The position numbers were made by a program, and so were the translations under genes. A DNA stretch of 64,000 nucleotides from Entamoeba histolytica HM-1:IMSS (lineage: Eukaryota > Evosea > Mastigamoebida > Endamoebidae), in NCBI RefSeq assembly GCF_000208925.1, contig NW_001914889.1, positions 1 through 64,000 on the forward strand, in the 5' to 3' direction. Below, piece after piece: positions 21,241-31,771 of this stretch. A model generated the notes under the pieces. It saw nothing but the letters and a program-made list of their open reading frames with translations, made no database searches and was not told the origin of the DNA. Numbering within the stretch: the first letter of the stretch is position 1; every line of letters starts with the position of its first letter.

Positions 21241-21762
21241 ATGGGAAGGTTTGTAGTTTTAATAATTAATAATAAAAAATGATAAAAGAAAAATAAAGAA
21301 AACTAAAAGAATAGAATGTACAATCCAGGTAGAGGTATTAGCAGAAGATGCATTCCATACAGAAGAAGTGCACCATCATGGTTAAAAACAAGTACACTTG
21401 AAGTAATTGATGAAATGTGCAAACTTGCTAAAAAAGGAATTGCCCCATCACAAATTGGAGCAATTATGAGAGATACTCATGGAGTTGGATTAGTTAAGAG
21501 TGTAACAGGATCAAAAGTACTTAGAATTCTTAAACTTGCAGGACTTGCACCAAAAATTCCAGAAGATCTTTATTTCTTAATGAAGAGAGCTGTTTCAGTT
21601 AGAAAACATCTTGAAAAGAATAAGAAAGATAAAGATGCTAAGTATCATTTGATTCTTATTGAATCTAAGATTCACCGATTAACAAGATACTATAAATCAG
21701 CTAAAGTACTTGAAGCATCATTCAAATATGATGCTAATACAGCTTCTGCTATCGTTTCTTAA
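21241..21762 (+). CDS. RPS13: 40S ribosomal protein S13 (uS15)
   Basis: Two exons. Exon 1 is only 8 bases (ATGGGAAG, 21241-21248); intron 21249-21314 (66 bases) starts GTTTGT and ends ATAG; exon 2 is 21315-21762. Splicing yields 151 residues with the universal start [12 protein letters not shown] and the family's [73 protein letters not shown] and [16 protein letters not shown]. Length equals other eukaryotic S13 proteins. Starting at the internal ATG of exon 2 would lose the conserved MGR. uS15 lies on the 40S platform and contributes to a bridge with the 60S subunit. The tiny first exon is the notable point. Confidence 0.96.
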
Positions 21763-23382
21763 TTTCGTTAAAGTGAAGATTTTGGTAATGTGTTATTATT
21801 ACTTAGTTTTTTTATCTTTTAAAGAAAAATATTTACTTGTAAAATAAATAATTACTTATTTTGTAAAAAAATTAAAAATATTAAAAAGTTATATTTATTT
21901 TAATATCTGTTGTAATTCATTTTCTTATATTCTTGAGTTATAGTAAAATTGTCTGGCTTATTAACGAATTGAACTAAGAGAGTGTTGATAAAGAATTTCT
22001 CTTACAAAAAAAAACTATTTTCTTATGTTATGTCTTTGATAATATAAACAAAACAACTAATGTCAAAGTACTGTTAAATAACTTTATACCTAAAATTCAA
22101 ATGAAAATATTTGGAGTAATGCTACGTTTTACGTAACAATACCACTTATTATTTTTTAATAAAAAGAAATAGGTTTATGTTTAAAACTGTAAAACATAGA
22201 AAAAAAAAAGAATTAACATATAACTAATAGAGTAAAACAGTAATGCTATTTTTTTATTTTGAATATTTTATTATTACTTCTATTGAGAAAAAACTGTAAT
22301 TGCATAAGATTTGTAAGTTTGTGTATTGAAATAATAATTGTGTTAAATTGATATATTAGTTTTGTACTAAATTTAGTATTAAGGGTATAAACATTAATTA
22401 GAGAAGTTGTAGTTTATCACACGCTTATTGGTTTTTTTTGTTTTATTAATAACAGCACTGTTATACGAATAATAATTTGTTAATGAAAATTCTTTTTGTG
22501 AATTATTGGGTTTATTTAAAATAGTAATTATTTTGCTTACTGCTAAGACATTTATTTATTATTGTATTTAATTTATAAAATAATGTATTTTTTATAATGT
22601 AGTTTATAATTATACTTCCTACATTCTCATATATACTTATTATATGTATTATGTGTATATCACTGATATGTGATTTTTTGTTCATAACACCACTTGTATT
22701 GCTTGGTTAATAATATCTGTATTATTGTTTTTGAATTGTACTATAATTTGTTAGTGTATTTGTTTTTTTTTCTATCGTTATAAAGTAGTTTTATTTAATA
22801 CCTATTAAAAAAGAGTAAAAACTTAGTCAAATTATAATTATTATACTAAAACAATTAGACTATAGAATTTAAATAATCATTAAACTGTATTTTACATTAG
22901 TGATTTTTTATATTACAATTTGTTTTTCAAGTAATTAGTTATTTTTAATGCTTTGAATAAACAAAAAAATTGAAATTAGTACATCATTATGCATTATAAA
23001 TAAATTTTAATTTTCAAATATATAAAAATTTCACAATATTTACTTATTATATTATGCCAAACTATTTAGTTGAGTAAATTTTTTTTATTCCTTTTTGACA
23101 GAATTTTATATTCTTTATTAACACTATTATTCTCTAAATGTACTTCCTCCATAAATTTAATTATTGAGAATATTACTATTTAATTTATCTTCATTTAATA
23201 CTTAATACAAAAGAGAGTAGGTTTATTTTTCAAATATTTTCTTAGTTATGAATCTATTAATTATTATCATTGTTAGTTTAAATTTATGTTTTGTTGAATT
23301 AATCATTTCAAATTACAACAAAAGAATAACAAAAAATTAATTTGACTTTATAATTCTTAAATAGAATAAAGTATTAGAAGTT
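21763..23382. other. long AT-rich intergenic region
   Basis: About 1.6 kb between convergent genes (S13 plus strand, ubiquitin-like membrane protein minus strand). No open frame of note, no tRNA-like cloverleaf, no tandem repeat. GC is only slightly higher in scattered short patches (for example around 21950-22000 and 22660-22720). I see nothing definable in it. Confidence 0.5.
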
Positions 23383-24290
23383 TTAGTTTTGAGCTACAAG
23401 CTGATCATCAATCTCGTCTTGTTCTTGATTAATATTTTCATTGTTTTCATTTTCAGGTATAAAAGTATTATTCATGTCATTAATTTCATTTTCATTATTA
23501 TCATTTATAATATGAACATTAGGATCAATTTCTTGGTGGTTTTGTTGTTCTGTTTTATTAGTTTCTGTTTCATCAATAATAGTATTGTGTTGAGGGTCAT
23601 AAGGGTTCCAATAAGGATATAATGATAAAAAGAAAGTAAGTAAAGGTTTCATTCTAGAGCTGTGTTGACGGTCAAAAGTGAAATGAATTGTAATAATTTT
23701 TTTTAAGCATCTAATATATGAAATGAATACTGAAAGAGTAATAATATAAAATAAATAAAAACAAACAAATAATGTAATAAAAATAATATTCCAAACAAAA
23801 CCTTTCTAAAATTACTAGTTGCAACTATAAACCAAAGAAGTGTTAATCCAAATACAGTATAATTGATGAAGTATTTATTAATAAATTTCAACTTATCTTT
23901 TAAATAGTTATTATAATAATTATTCAACTTTTCATTAATGCTTAAAGGAGTTGTAAATGTAGCATAAAGATATTCAAAATCTCCAAGAGTATATAAATAA
24001 GTATTGTCATTAATAGGAATTTGATTTGGGTCATCATCTTTTCTAATTTCAATGTAAGAAACTTTTGGATGAAGAGAATGGACTCTTTGAATTGCTTTTT
24101 TTACATCACTAATTCGTGATTGAGACATATCAACATTATTAAACTCAAGGTCTTTTGTTGGTTTTCCTGTTATTGAATTTGCTTTAATAATAAAAGAATG
24201 TTTTGTTGGTTTTTCATTTTCAAGTCCATCATTTGCTTCATCGTTAATATTATTATTTAAAGTGTCAATTTCCCTATGTTCTATACTCAT
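23383..24290 (-). CDS. ubiquitin-like domain membrane protein
   Basis: Two exons: 24290-23767, intron 23766-23654 (113 bases, GTTTGT...CTCTAG), 23653-23383. The splice is in phase 2 and yields 264 residues. Residues about 30-110 look like a ubiquitin-like fold (HSFIIKANSITGKPTKDLEF, a helix with VKKAIQRVHSLHPKVSYIEI, then LYTLGDFEYLYATFTTPL). Two or three hydrophobic helices follow (about 140-190: YTVFGLTLLWFIVA, VLFGILFLLHYLMKPLLTFF; the intron falls inside this membrane part). The last 65 residues are highly acidic and Asn/Glu-rich. A ubiquitin-like domain followed by membrane helices recalls HERPUD-type ER quality-control proteins or the N-terminus of trans-2-enoyl-CoA reductase, but no reductase domain is present. 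Function inferred only at this level. Confidence 0.6.
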
Positions 24291-24363
24291 TTTGGTGATG
24301 CTTAAATATATTATTTTTAGTTTTTCTTTTTTTAAATTTAAAAAAAAACTTTAAAAGAAAATC

Positions 24364-25410
24364 ATGTCAAAAAGAATATCAAAACCACATCGAGTCTCAA
24401 AAAAAGGTACTAAAAAAACAACTTATCCACGTAATGAAAATAAAACATTCATTGAAGATAGTGTTATTGGAGTAAGTGGATTTGGATTTGAATTTGATGT
24501 AATTCTTTCACTAACTTTATTAAGAAATGTTAGTCAATTTAAACGGTCTTCAATTAAACTATTACATTCAAAAGAGGAAATGAAAGAATGTGATATTGTT
24601 CTTGGATATGGTGGACAATATGATCCATCATTAAATTTATTTGACTATCATCAAAAGGGATTTAATCAAAAATATCCTGGTTCAACATATCCAATGACAT
24701 GTTCATCAATGGTATTCCTTAAATTTGGAAAAGAGATTGTACGTTCTTGTTGTTTGAAATATGTTGATTCTAAAGGTAACTTAATAAAAGTGACAGATGA
24801 AATCATTCGGTTAGCTTGTAAATTTTATTATCTTAGTCGTTTAGAATCTATAGATGCTATTCTGAATGGAGTTTTATGTTATAATAGTCCAACAAAATAT
24901 GAACCATTAACAGATGGGATTTATATTACATCTGATTATTGTAATTCGATTGATGATATTAAATTAATGGTGATAAATGAATATAAAATTTTTAATTCAA
25001 CAATGAATTTAGCAATAGAAACAGCAGTTTTATATCATCCAGTAATGCGAAACGCTAAAAGTTCATTAGAAAAGAAAGGTCTTGATAAAAGAATTTTGTG
25101 TTTCGATAAACCAGTAAAAAGTAATTTAATAGTTCAAGTAGAGAAAGAGCTAAAATGTGAAGGAAACTTTTTGTTCTTTATTAGACACTCTCCAAAAGGA
25201 TATTTTATTTTTTCGATTAATGAAACTCAATTTGTTAATCGTAAAAGTTTACCTAAATCATGGAGAGGTAAAGAAAATGAAGAATTAGAAGAAGCTTGTG
25301 GAGAAAAAGGTGCATTGTTTTGTCATCATAGTGGCTTTATGTTATCATGCTCAAGTTTTAGTGTTGCAACTAAACTTGCTATTAAGGCAATGGCAGAAGA
25401 AGAAAATTAA
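24364..25410 (+). CDS. MYG1/UPF0160-family protein with degenerate active site
   Basis: 348 residues. MYG1 proteins are DHH-like metal-dependent 3'-5' RNA exonucleases/phosphoesterases shared by nucleus and mitochondria. The family's C-terminal signature is intact (LPKSWRGKENEELEEACG...GALFCHHSGFMLS), as is the central DIVLGYGGQYDPSLNLFDYHQKGF. However, the N-terminal metal motif GTHNGxFHCDE is replaced by GVSGFGFEFDVIL (about 37-49), losing both His, the Cys and the final Glu, and the DHH-type triad reads DYH. The N-terminus (about 1-30) is Lys/Arg/Thr-rich and could be a nuclear signal. It is divergent from the ubiquitin-like gene (start codons about 70 bases apart). Length is normal for the family, so this is probably an expressed pseudoenzyme rather than a broken gene. 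Confidence 0.75.
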   Translation: MSKRISKPHRVSKKGTKKTTYPRNENKTFIEDSVIGVSGFGFEFDVILSLTLLRNVSQFKRSSIKLLHSKEEMKECDIVLGYGGQYDPSLNLFDYHQKGFNQKYPGSTYPMTCSSMVFLKFGKEIVRSCCLKYVDSKGNLIKVTDEIIRLACKFYYLSRLESIDAILNGVLCYNSPTKYEPLTDGIYITSDYCNSIDDIKLMVINEYKIFNSTMNLAIETAVLYHPVMRNAKSSLEKKGLDKRILCFDKPVKSNLIVQVEKELKCEGNFLFFIRHSPKGYFIFSINETQFVNRKSLPKSWRGKENEELEEACGEKGALFCHHSGFMLSCSSFSVATKLAIKAMAEEEN

Positions 25411-25436
25411 ATGAAATAAACTAAGAAAAAATCAAT

Positions 25437-27149
25437 TTAAATTTGTTGTAATTTGTTAAATAATTCTGAGCCATATTGACTTATACCTTGACCAATATAT
25501 TGTTCATTCCATTGTAATTTTTCACAAATAAAACCTGCTTGTTCTTTAGTGAAATTAGAACCCATGACTTTTAAAACGAGTGTCATTCTTACTACAGCCA
25601 TCTTTGAATCATAATTTGTAGATTTAAGGAATGGTAACACCTCAGCTACTGATAATTTAGTAAGATTACTAACATTATTAATTGCATCAATAGCATCTTT
25701 TGTTTGTTGAACAACAACAAATGGAATATCTCCTTTAAAGAGATGAAGGTGTTCATTAATAATGATGTTATCTGGAGTAAGAATGAACGTTCTATAAAAA
25801 TTCATTTCTCTTGAGTTCAATTCACATTTTCCAAAAGCAGTAATATTTAATACAGTTGGGAAGAGTGGTGGAATTTGTATTTGGCAAACATCAAAAGCAA
25901 TATTATTCATTTTATGTGTACAGTGTTCAAATTTATTAACAAATAATGGAGCAATTTTAGGACCTATATATAGTCTTGATACATATTCATTTTGAGCAAA
26001 TTGATTTGCATGATTTCTATTTGAAGTAGAAAGGAATGTAGCTACACCATCAGATAATGTCAATGAAAATATTGAAGAAGGACTATAAAAACGAATAAGA
26101 TCACCAGGATTCTTATCGAGCAATTCAAAGTATTGAGTTAAAAATCCATTTGCATAAGAATAAATATCAAATGAAGCAAAATATCCAATTTCAATACTTG
26201 GGAGATTATTACTAATACTAATAGGGAACTGGAATGCAGTTCCTAATGGTTTTTGATCTAAGAGACGTATTTTTTTAAAATATGTTCTAATTTGGCTAAA
26301 GAGGTGGGAAATATATTCTTTAAGTACAGCAGAACTAGTTGAATAGAAAAGAGAGAAGTAGAATACTATCTGTATCCTAAAATAAAATGAAATATTATAC
26401 TCCTCAAAAAGATAGATTTAATAAAAATAAATAAAAAAACTAACAAACAAAAGATAATTCGGATCTTGAGTAATTGGATTGTTTAATAATGTTAAAACTT
26501 CAAGTGGTAAATCTTTGATATGGTCTAATTGATCTATTTGTCTAATGGAATTATTTGTTAAATCGAGACCCATTAATGAAGGAAATAATCTACCTAAATT
26601 TTTAAATGAAACTAATGAAGTTAAATTGTTATTACAATAATGAACTGCTTTTAATGCTGGTTTTGAAAGAGCAATTAATTCAAAAATTTTATTTAAAGCA
26701 ACATTATCAAAATTACGTTGATATCCAAGTGCTTGTAATTTTTGTTGAAGATTATCTAAATTAATTGAGAAATCTCCTGCAGTGTAACATCTTGAAATAA
26801 GTTCTTTAACTACAGATTGAAGTGATGTTGCTTGTGGTTGTTGTTGCATTTCACAAATAGAGACAATTGAATTATCATAATTATCACCATTTAATCTTAA
26901 AATTTGTTCAACAAGATTTGGAAGTGAAACTGAAACAGTAAATGTTCCATTATTTCCATTTACAAATATATTCTTTTTGATATTTTGCCCTGCTCTACTT
27001 AACCAATTTACAAGTTGTTGAGATGTACCAGTAAATCCAGTAACACTTAATTTTGTTGTATTTTTCTTTTGGAAAGTACGTTTATTATTTCCTTTTGATT
27101 TGTGGGAGTTCTTTGCCATTGAATATGTTATTTTCAGTTCTTTCATCAC
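25437..27149 (-). CDS. NXF/TAP (Mex67)-like mRNA export factor, second paralogue
   Basis: Two exons joined over intron 26448-26377 (72 bases, GTTTGT...TTTTAG); the splice completes a Leu codon after QDPNYL. Start is either 27149 or, more likely, the in-frame ATG at 27119 (MAKNSHKSKGNNKRTFQKKN, a basic N-terminus typical of NXF proteins), giving 536 residues. Order: RNA-binding-like domain (about 30-80), leucine-rich repeats (about 150-225; LMGLDLTNNSIRQIDQLDHI), NTF2-like domain in exon 2 (IGYFASFDIYSYANGFLTQY, FYRTFILTPDNIIINEHLHLF), and a C-terminal UBA/TAP-C-like bundle. This copy has ordinary composition, whereas the paralogue at 2210-3562 is Ile/Lys-rich, so this is the better candidate for the general export receptor. 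Confidence 0.75.
26377..26448 (-). other. intron of NXF-like gene
   Basis: 72 bases, 5' GTTTGT, 3' TTTTAG on the minus strand. Removing it joins the LRR part to the NTF2-like part in one frame; without it the reading stops within 14 codons after the splice site. Confidence 0.8.
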
Positions 27150-28559
27150 TAATTTTTAGGGTTTCTTAACTTCATTCTTTTTCTTTTGACTTTTGATTTT
27201 TTCATAATTTAATTAAAAATTTTGTTTTTTTTTCTTTGCTTTTTTTAACAAAAACTCAATTTCCAAACTTTTTCTTAGTTGTGTATTTTATTATTGGATG
27301 AGTATCAGAAACATTACTTAATATTCTAAAATAAATTAAATCATTGTACCATCATTTATTATTTAATTATGTTTTTTTTTCTTTGATAAGAAAATACACA
27401 TTCAAAGTTGGTTATTATTTATTAATAGTTATTTTTCATAATTGAGGTGGTATTTATTATGATATAAGATTTGTTAATTATCAAAATGTAAGTATATTTA
27501 ATAATGGTACTTTTGATTTGAATATTTAAGTATTATCAAGAAAAAAATGGTTGTTGATATTGATGATAATTGAAACATAGTCATAATGTTATTGATATAT
27601 TCAACATAAAATAAGAAAATAAAAGTGAAGAGTTTTATTAGTCATTAAATTCAAAATAAAAATTAAATAGCAACTTTAATGAAGAATATTTAAGTTGTTG
27701 ATATTTGAAACAAATTTGTTTCACTAGAAATAAAACATATTGAAGAAAATGAAACACCTATTTCTCAGTATGATGAATAGTAATTATTAAATAAATCATA
27801 ATTTATTTCTTTTTACTATTGTAGTTATTATTATTTTTGTTTGTACCATCATAACAAATATATCATTTATTAATATTTTCATATTTTTATGTTAATGAAT
27901 GTTGTTTTGAGTTGTCTTTCTATTTTTAATTTATGTTTTTATAATATTGAATATATGCTTTTCTTTATACTTCATATGAAAATCACTGACTTATGTTAAA
28001 ACAGAAATAACTACATACTATATTAATAATTAATAAAAATTATTTGTATTGATTATGGAAGAAAATATGAAAATACAACAATCAAAGATTAATAGTTAAT
28101 CCTTTTGTTTGTTATGTAGAAAATAATAAAAGTATAAATACCATAGTTCTCTTGAGTGTGTTGATAAATGTATTTCATTGTTTTGTTTCATATCTCTTCT
28201 TTTCTAAAATAGTCTTTACAACTTTATATTCATTTTTAAATCATCATTATTAATTATTCTTTAATTGTATTTTATTATAATCTCTTGTTATTTATTTCAT
28301 TCTTATCTTATTTGTTTGTTCATTCTATTTTAATATTTTTTTTTGTAAAATAGTTATACCATTGTTTTTTTCTGAATTTCTATTTTACATCATTCTCATA
28401 ATTTATTGTTGTTCTTTTTCTTAGTTTTGATTGTATTTATTCGTTATGTAAATGCCTTAACATATATCAATAACAGAAAAATAACAAATAATATAATATA
28501 GTATAAACTATCAATATTATTTAGGTTGTATTAAAATTGAAATATTTGAAATAAACCAA
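27150..28559. other. long AT-rich intergenic region
   Basis: A/T-rich sequence with no open frame longer than about 60 codons and no recognised RNA gene or repeat. It presumably holds the NXF promoter at its left end. Confidence 0.5.
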
Positions 28560-29290
28560 AATGAAACATGTAAACAAATTATTAAAAAGGTAGACAGAAT
28601 AAATGATAGAATTGATGAAGTAGTAAGAATAAGAATGTTGATAGAAATGAAAAGACTGAATAAACAGGGAAGAAAGAAAAATAATAAAGTGATGAAACAA
28701 TAGAAAAGTGTAATGGTGGTGCTAGAGACATAGTGAATAAAACCAAAAGATAGATAAATACAATCATTGAAATAGAAAGAAAAGTAAGAAAATTATAACA
28801 AGAAATTAACAAGAAGAAATAAGCATGGGAAATATACTATAATTATTATAAAAAAAGAGAGAAGAAAATAATTAGGAATGATAAAATTAGGAAAAATAAA
28901 GTATATAAAAAAGATTGAACAAATTATAAAATATTCAATATGTTTGATACAGAAATTGTTAATACGAAATAAGACAAACTAATACTAAATTAAATGATAA
29001 TAAATAAAGAAAATATGACAATTATTATTGAATGTACTAAAAAGAATATTTGGAGGATATGTTAATAAGAAAATTGATGAATTTTGTAAAGGTATGAATG
29101 ATTCAAAATCATTTTTTTATTAGAGTAAAATAGAAGAATAAAAAAAGATGAAATTTGACAATAAACAAGCAGAATATATTTTTGGAATAATAAATGAATT
29201 ACATAAGTTATTATTCAGATGTGGAGGTTATAATATCCTCTTTTTAAAGAAAATTATATAATAAACCTATATTGTGATATTCTTTTTCTG
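28560..29290 (+). pseudogene. decayed TLDc-family gene
   Basis: Plus-strand coding remnants in shifting frames. First comes a coiled-coil part (KVDRINDRIDEVVRIRMLIE at about 28590-28650). A TLDc-like part follows: NMFDTEIVNTK, stop (about 28940-28970), KENMTIIIECTKKN (about 29009-29050), a one-base frameshift, then IFGGYVNKKIDEFCKGMNDS (29047-29106), stop, MKFDNKQAEYIFGIINELHK and LFRCGG. Entamoeba TLDc proteins have this layout (coiled coil, then a beta-rich TLDc domain with FGGY and MKFD strands). At least one frameshift and several nonsense changes make it non-functional. A diverged intact relative is encoded at 60879-62018. Confidence 0.55.
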
Positions 29291-29994
29291 AATATAAAAG
29301 AATATTAAATGTAATTTATGGATATGAATATTCAAATTGTTTCTTACTAAAACTAAGCATTATAACTAAAATGATTTTTATTAATTATGTTTTATTTAAA
29401 AATAAAAAGTTTAAAAAGCTAAACTATTAGAGATACTAACAACTGAACTATATAAATAGTAAAAATATATTATTTCCGTTTGCTTTGTTGCTTTATTTCA
29501 AATGGAAATTTTATTTTTTTTTTCTCAACCATTATATAAACTGTTAACGTTAAAATGAAGTATTTAATAACAACAAAAGACTTAGTTTATAGAATTTAAA
29601 TAATAATATATAAACCAAAGATAGGTATTAGAAAATAATATCTAAAAAAATTTTGTCAAAACTAAATTGTAAGCATGATAAAAGAATGGGAGTTTAAAAG
29701 GATAATAAAATGATAATTCCAAACAATGAAACTAAAAAACGTTCCATAATTATTATCATATTGTTTTGAGAAATAAACATAAAGTAAGAGAAATATTAAC
29801 AATAAAACTATTAAAATAGAATAAAAGAAGTAAAACCAACAACTTATTATTCAATTAAAGGTTAACATAAGTTGATTGTTTATAATAAAGACAATAAAAA
29901 CCTAAATTTTGATGAGAGTTTTATATTAAATGAAAAACAAAAAACTATTTTAAAAAAAGAAAAAAATTAAAAAGATTTAAATAGAAAAAACAGA
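29291..29994. other. AT-rich intergenic spacer
   Basis: Upstream region of the SRPK gene. A/T-only runs, no gene visible. The 5' leader of the kinase mRNA is probably only some tens of bases. Confidence 0.5.
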
Positions 29995-31113
29995 GTGATG
30001 GAACCATATGATGATGAAACTGATTCACTTAGTGACATGGATGAAGAAGATGATGTTGAAGACATTAATGACTACCATTATGGAGGATATCATAAAGTTG
30101 AAATAGGTGAAGTTTTCAATAAGAAATATATTGTAAAAACAAAACTAGGGTGGGGTCATTTTTCTACTGTTTGGCTAGTTGAATTTCAAAATAATGGTAA
30201 ATTTGAACAAGGAGCATTAAAAGTTGTTAGAAGTGCACAAAAATATACAGAAACTGCACGAGATGAAATAGAAATATTAAAAACTATTTCAAATAATGAC
30301 CCATTAAGAGAATGTTATTGTTTACATCTTATTGACTCATTCCAGCACAGAGGATTAAATGGAATTCATATGTGTATTGTTACTGAAGTTGGAGGAAGTA
30401 ATTTATTATCTTTAATTAAATTATACCATTACCATGGCATTCCGTTAGAAATCACAAAGGAAATATCACGACAAGTATTAGTTGCATTAAACTATTTACA
30501 TACTAAGTGTTCTCTTATTCATACTGACCTAAAACCAGAAAATGTATTATTAAATTTTGTTATTGACCATAACCATATTAAAAGAAGAAACCAAGTTCCT
30601 CCTGCTAATAATATTAAAGTTATGTTAGCTGATTTTGGTAATGCTAATTGGATTGAAAAAAGATTCACAAATGATATTCAAACTAGGCAATATCGTTGTC
30701 CAGAAGTTATGTTAGGACTTCACTGGGGATGTCCTGCAGATGTTTGGTCTCATGCTTGTATGATCTTTGAATTATTAACTGGTGACTTTTTATTTGCTCC
30801 AAAGCAAACAACTCATTATTCCAAAGTTGAAGACCATTTTGCTCAATTTATTGAGCTTCTAGGACCAATTCCAAGAAATATGATTGACAACTCTCCTTAT
30901 AAAAGAAAATATTTTACAAATGACTATGGACTTAAGAAAATACCAAATAACCAACTGTCTTATTGGCCACTAGATATGGTCTTAAGAGATAAATACAAAT
31001 TCTCAGAACATGACTCAAAACAAATAAGTTCACTTCTTCTTCCAATGCTTGATTATAATGAATTAACTCGTGCAAGTGCAGCTCAATGTCTCACTCATTC
31101 ATGGTTCAATTGA
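29995..31113 (+). CDS. SR protein-specific kinase (SRPK/Sky1 family)
   Basis: 372 residues. Acidic N-terminus (about 1-28), then the SRPK hallmark YGGYHKVEIGEVFNKKYIVK leading into the kinase: Gly-loop LGWGHFSTVWLV, ALKVVRSAQKYTETARDEI (catalytic Lys and helix C), catalytic loop LIHTDLKPENVLL (Asp at residue 178), ADFGNANW, the RQYRCPEVMLG activation segment, CPADVWSHACMIFELLTGDFLF, and the C-terminal ASAAQCLTHSWFN. The HTDLKPEN (rather than HRD) and DVWSxACMxFEL motifs are diagnostic of SRPKs, which phosphorylate Arg-Ser repeats of splicing factors. The large spacer insert between the kinase lobes in animal SRPKs is reduced here to about 10 residues, as in a minimal kinase. Start could equally be the second Met two bases-triplets later (29998). 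Confidence 0.92.
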   Translation: MMEPYDDETDSLSDMDEEDDVEDINDYHYGGYHKVEIGEVFNKKYIVKTKLGWGHFSTVWLVEFQNNGKFEQGALKVVRSAQKYTETARDEIEILKTISNNDPLRECYCLHLIDSFQHRGLNGIHMCIVTEVGGSNLLSLIKLYHYHGIPLEITKEISRQVLVALNYLHTKCSLIHTDLKPENVLLNFVIDHNHIKRRNQVPPANNIKVMLADFGNANWIEKRFTNDIQTRQYRCPEVMLGLHWGCPADVWSHACMIFELLTGDFLFAPKQTTHYSKVEDHFAQFIELLGPIPRNMIDNSPYKRKYFTNDYGLKKIPNNQLSYWPLDMVLRDKYKFSEHDSKQISSLLLPMLDYNELTRASAAQCLTHSWFN

Positions 31114-31771
31114 ATTTGTATTGTATAATTTTTATTATGTCATTGTTAAAAACAATACAATTTATATATTAATTGAATCACTAAAAAAATATATTATTCC
31201 TCCTCTTCTCTTAAAGTGTTCACAAATAAAATAACCAAATAATATCATCACTGATATTATCCACTTTTTGTTGGTTTCATGGATAATTCATCAAAATACC
31301 TTTTTTAACATAAAGAAAGTAAGGAATTACTTATTTTCTTAATGTTTATATTTATTATGTTTATATTACTTTTTATGATAATAATAAGTATTTATTTGTG
31401 ATTCTTGAAAAGAGTTAAATGTTTTTGATTATTAAACAATCAACATCCTTTAATTAATAAGAATATTATTAACTTTTTAATTAATACTGCAATTATCTTA
31501 AATAATATTAACTTAGAAATATAACTCATAAAATTATTAAAAGGAGTTATTTAAAAAGAGTTAGAAATGAATAAATTTTTAATTAAGTAAAGTGATAAAC
31601 ATGATGTTGTCAGAAAAATATGAATTAATTTTAATATAATTTTGTTATGAGTTGAGAAATAATTTATTTTAAACAATTAATAAATTATTTAATAAATTAT
31701 TTAAAAGAAAAAGCTAAAAAAAGCCAAACAGAGTTTGAACTACTTTTTATTACTATTTTTAATTGTTACTT
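31114..31771. other. AT-rich intergenic spacer
   Basis: Noncoding A/T-rich sequence between two plus-strand genes. On the minus strand around 31180-31300 short coding-like pieces occur but with stops in all frames. Nothing firm is seen. Confidence 0.45.
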
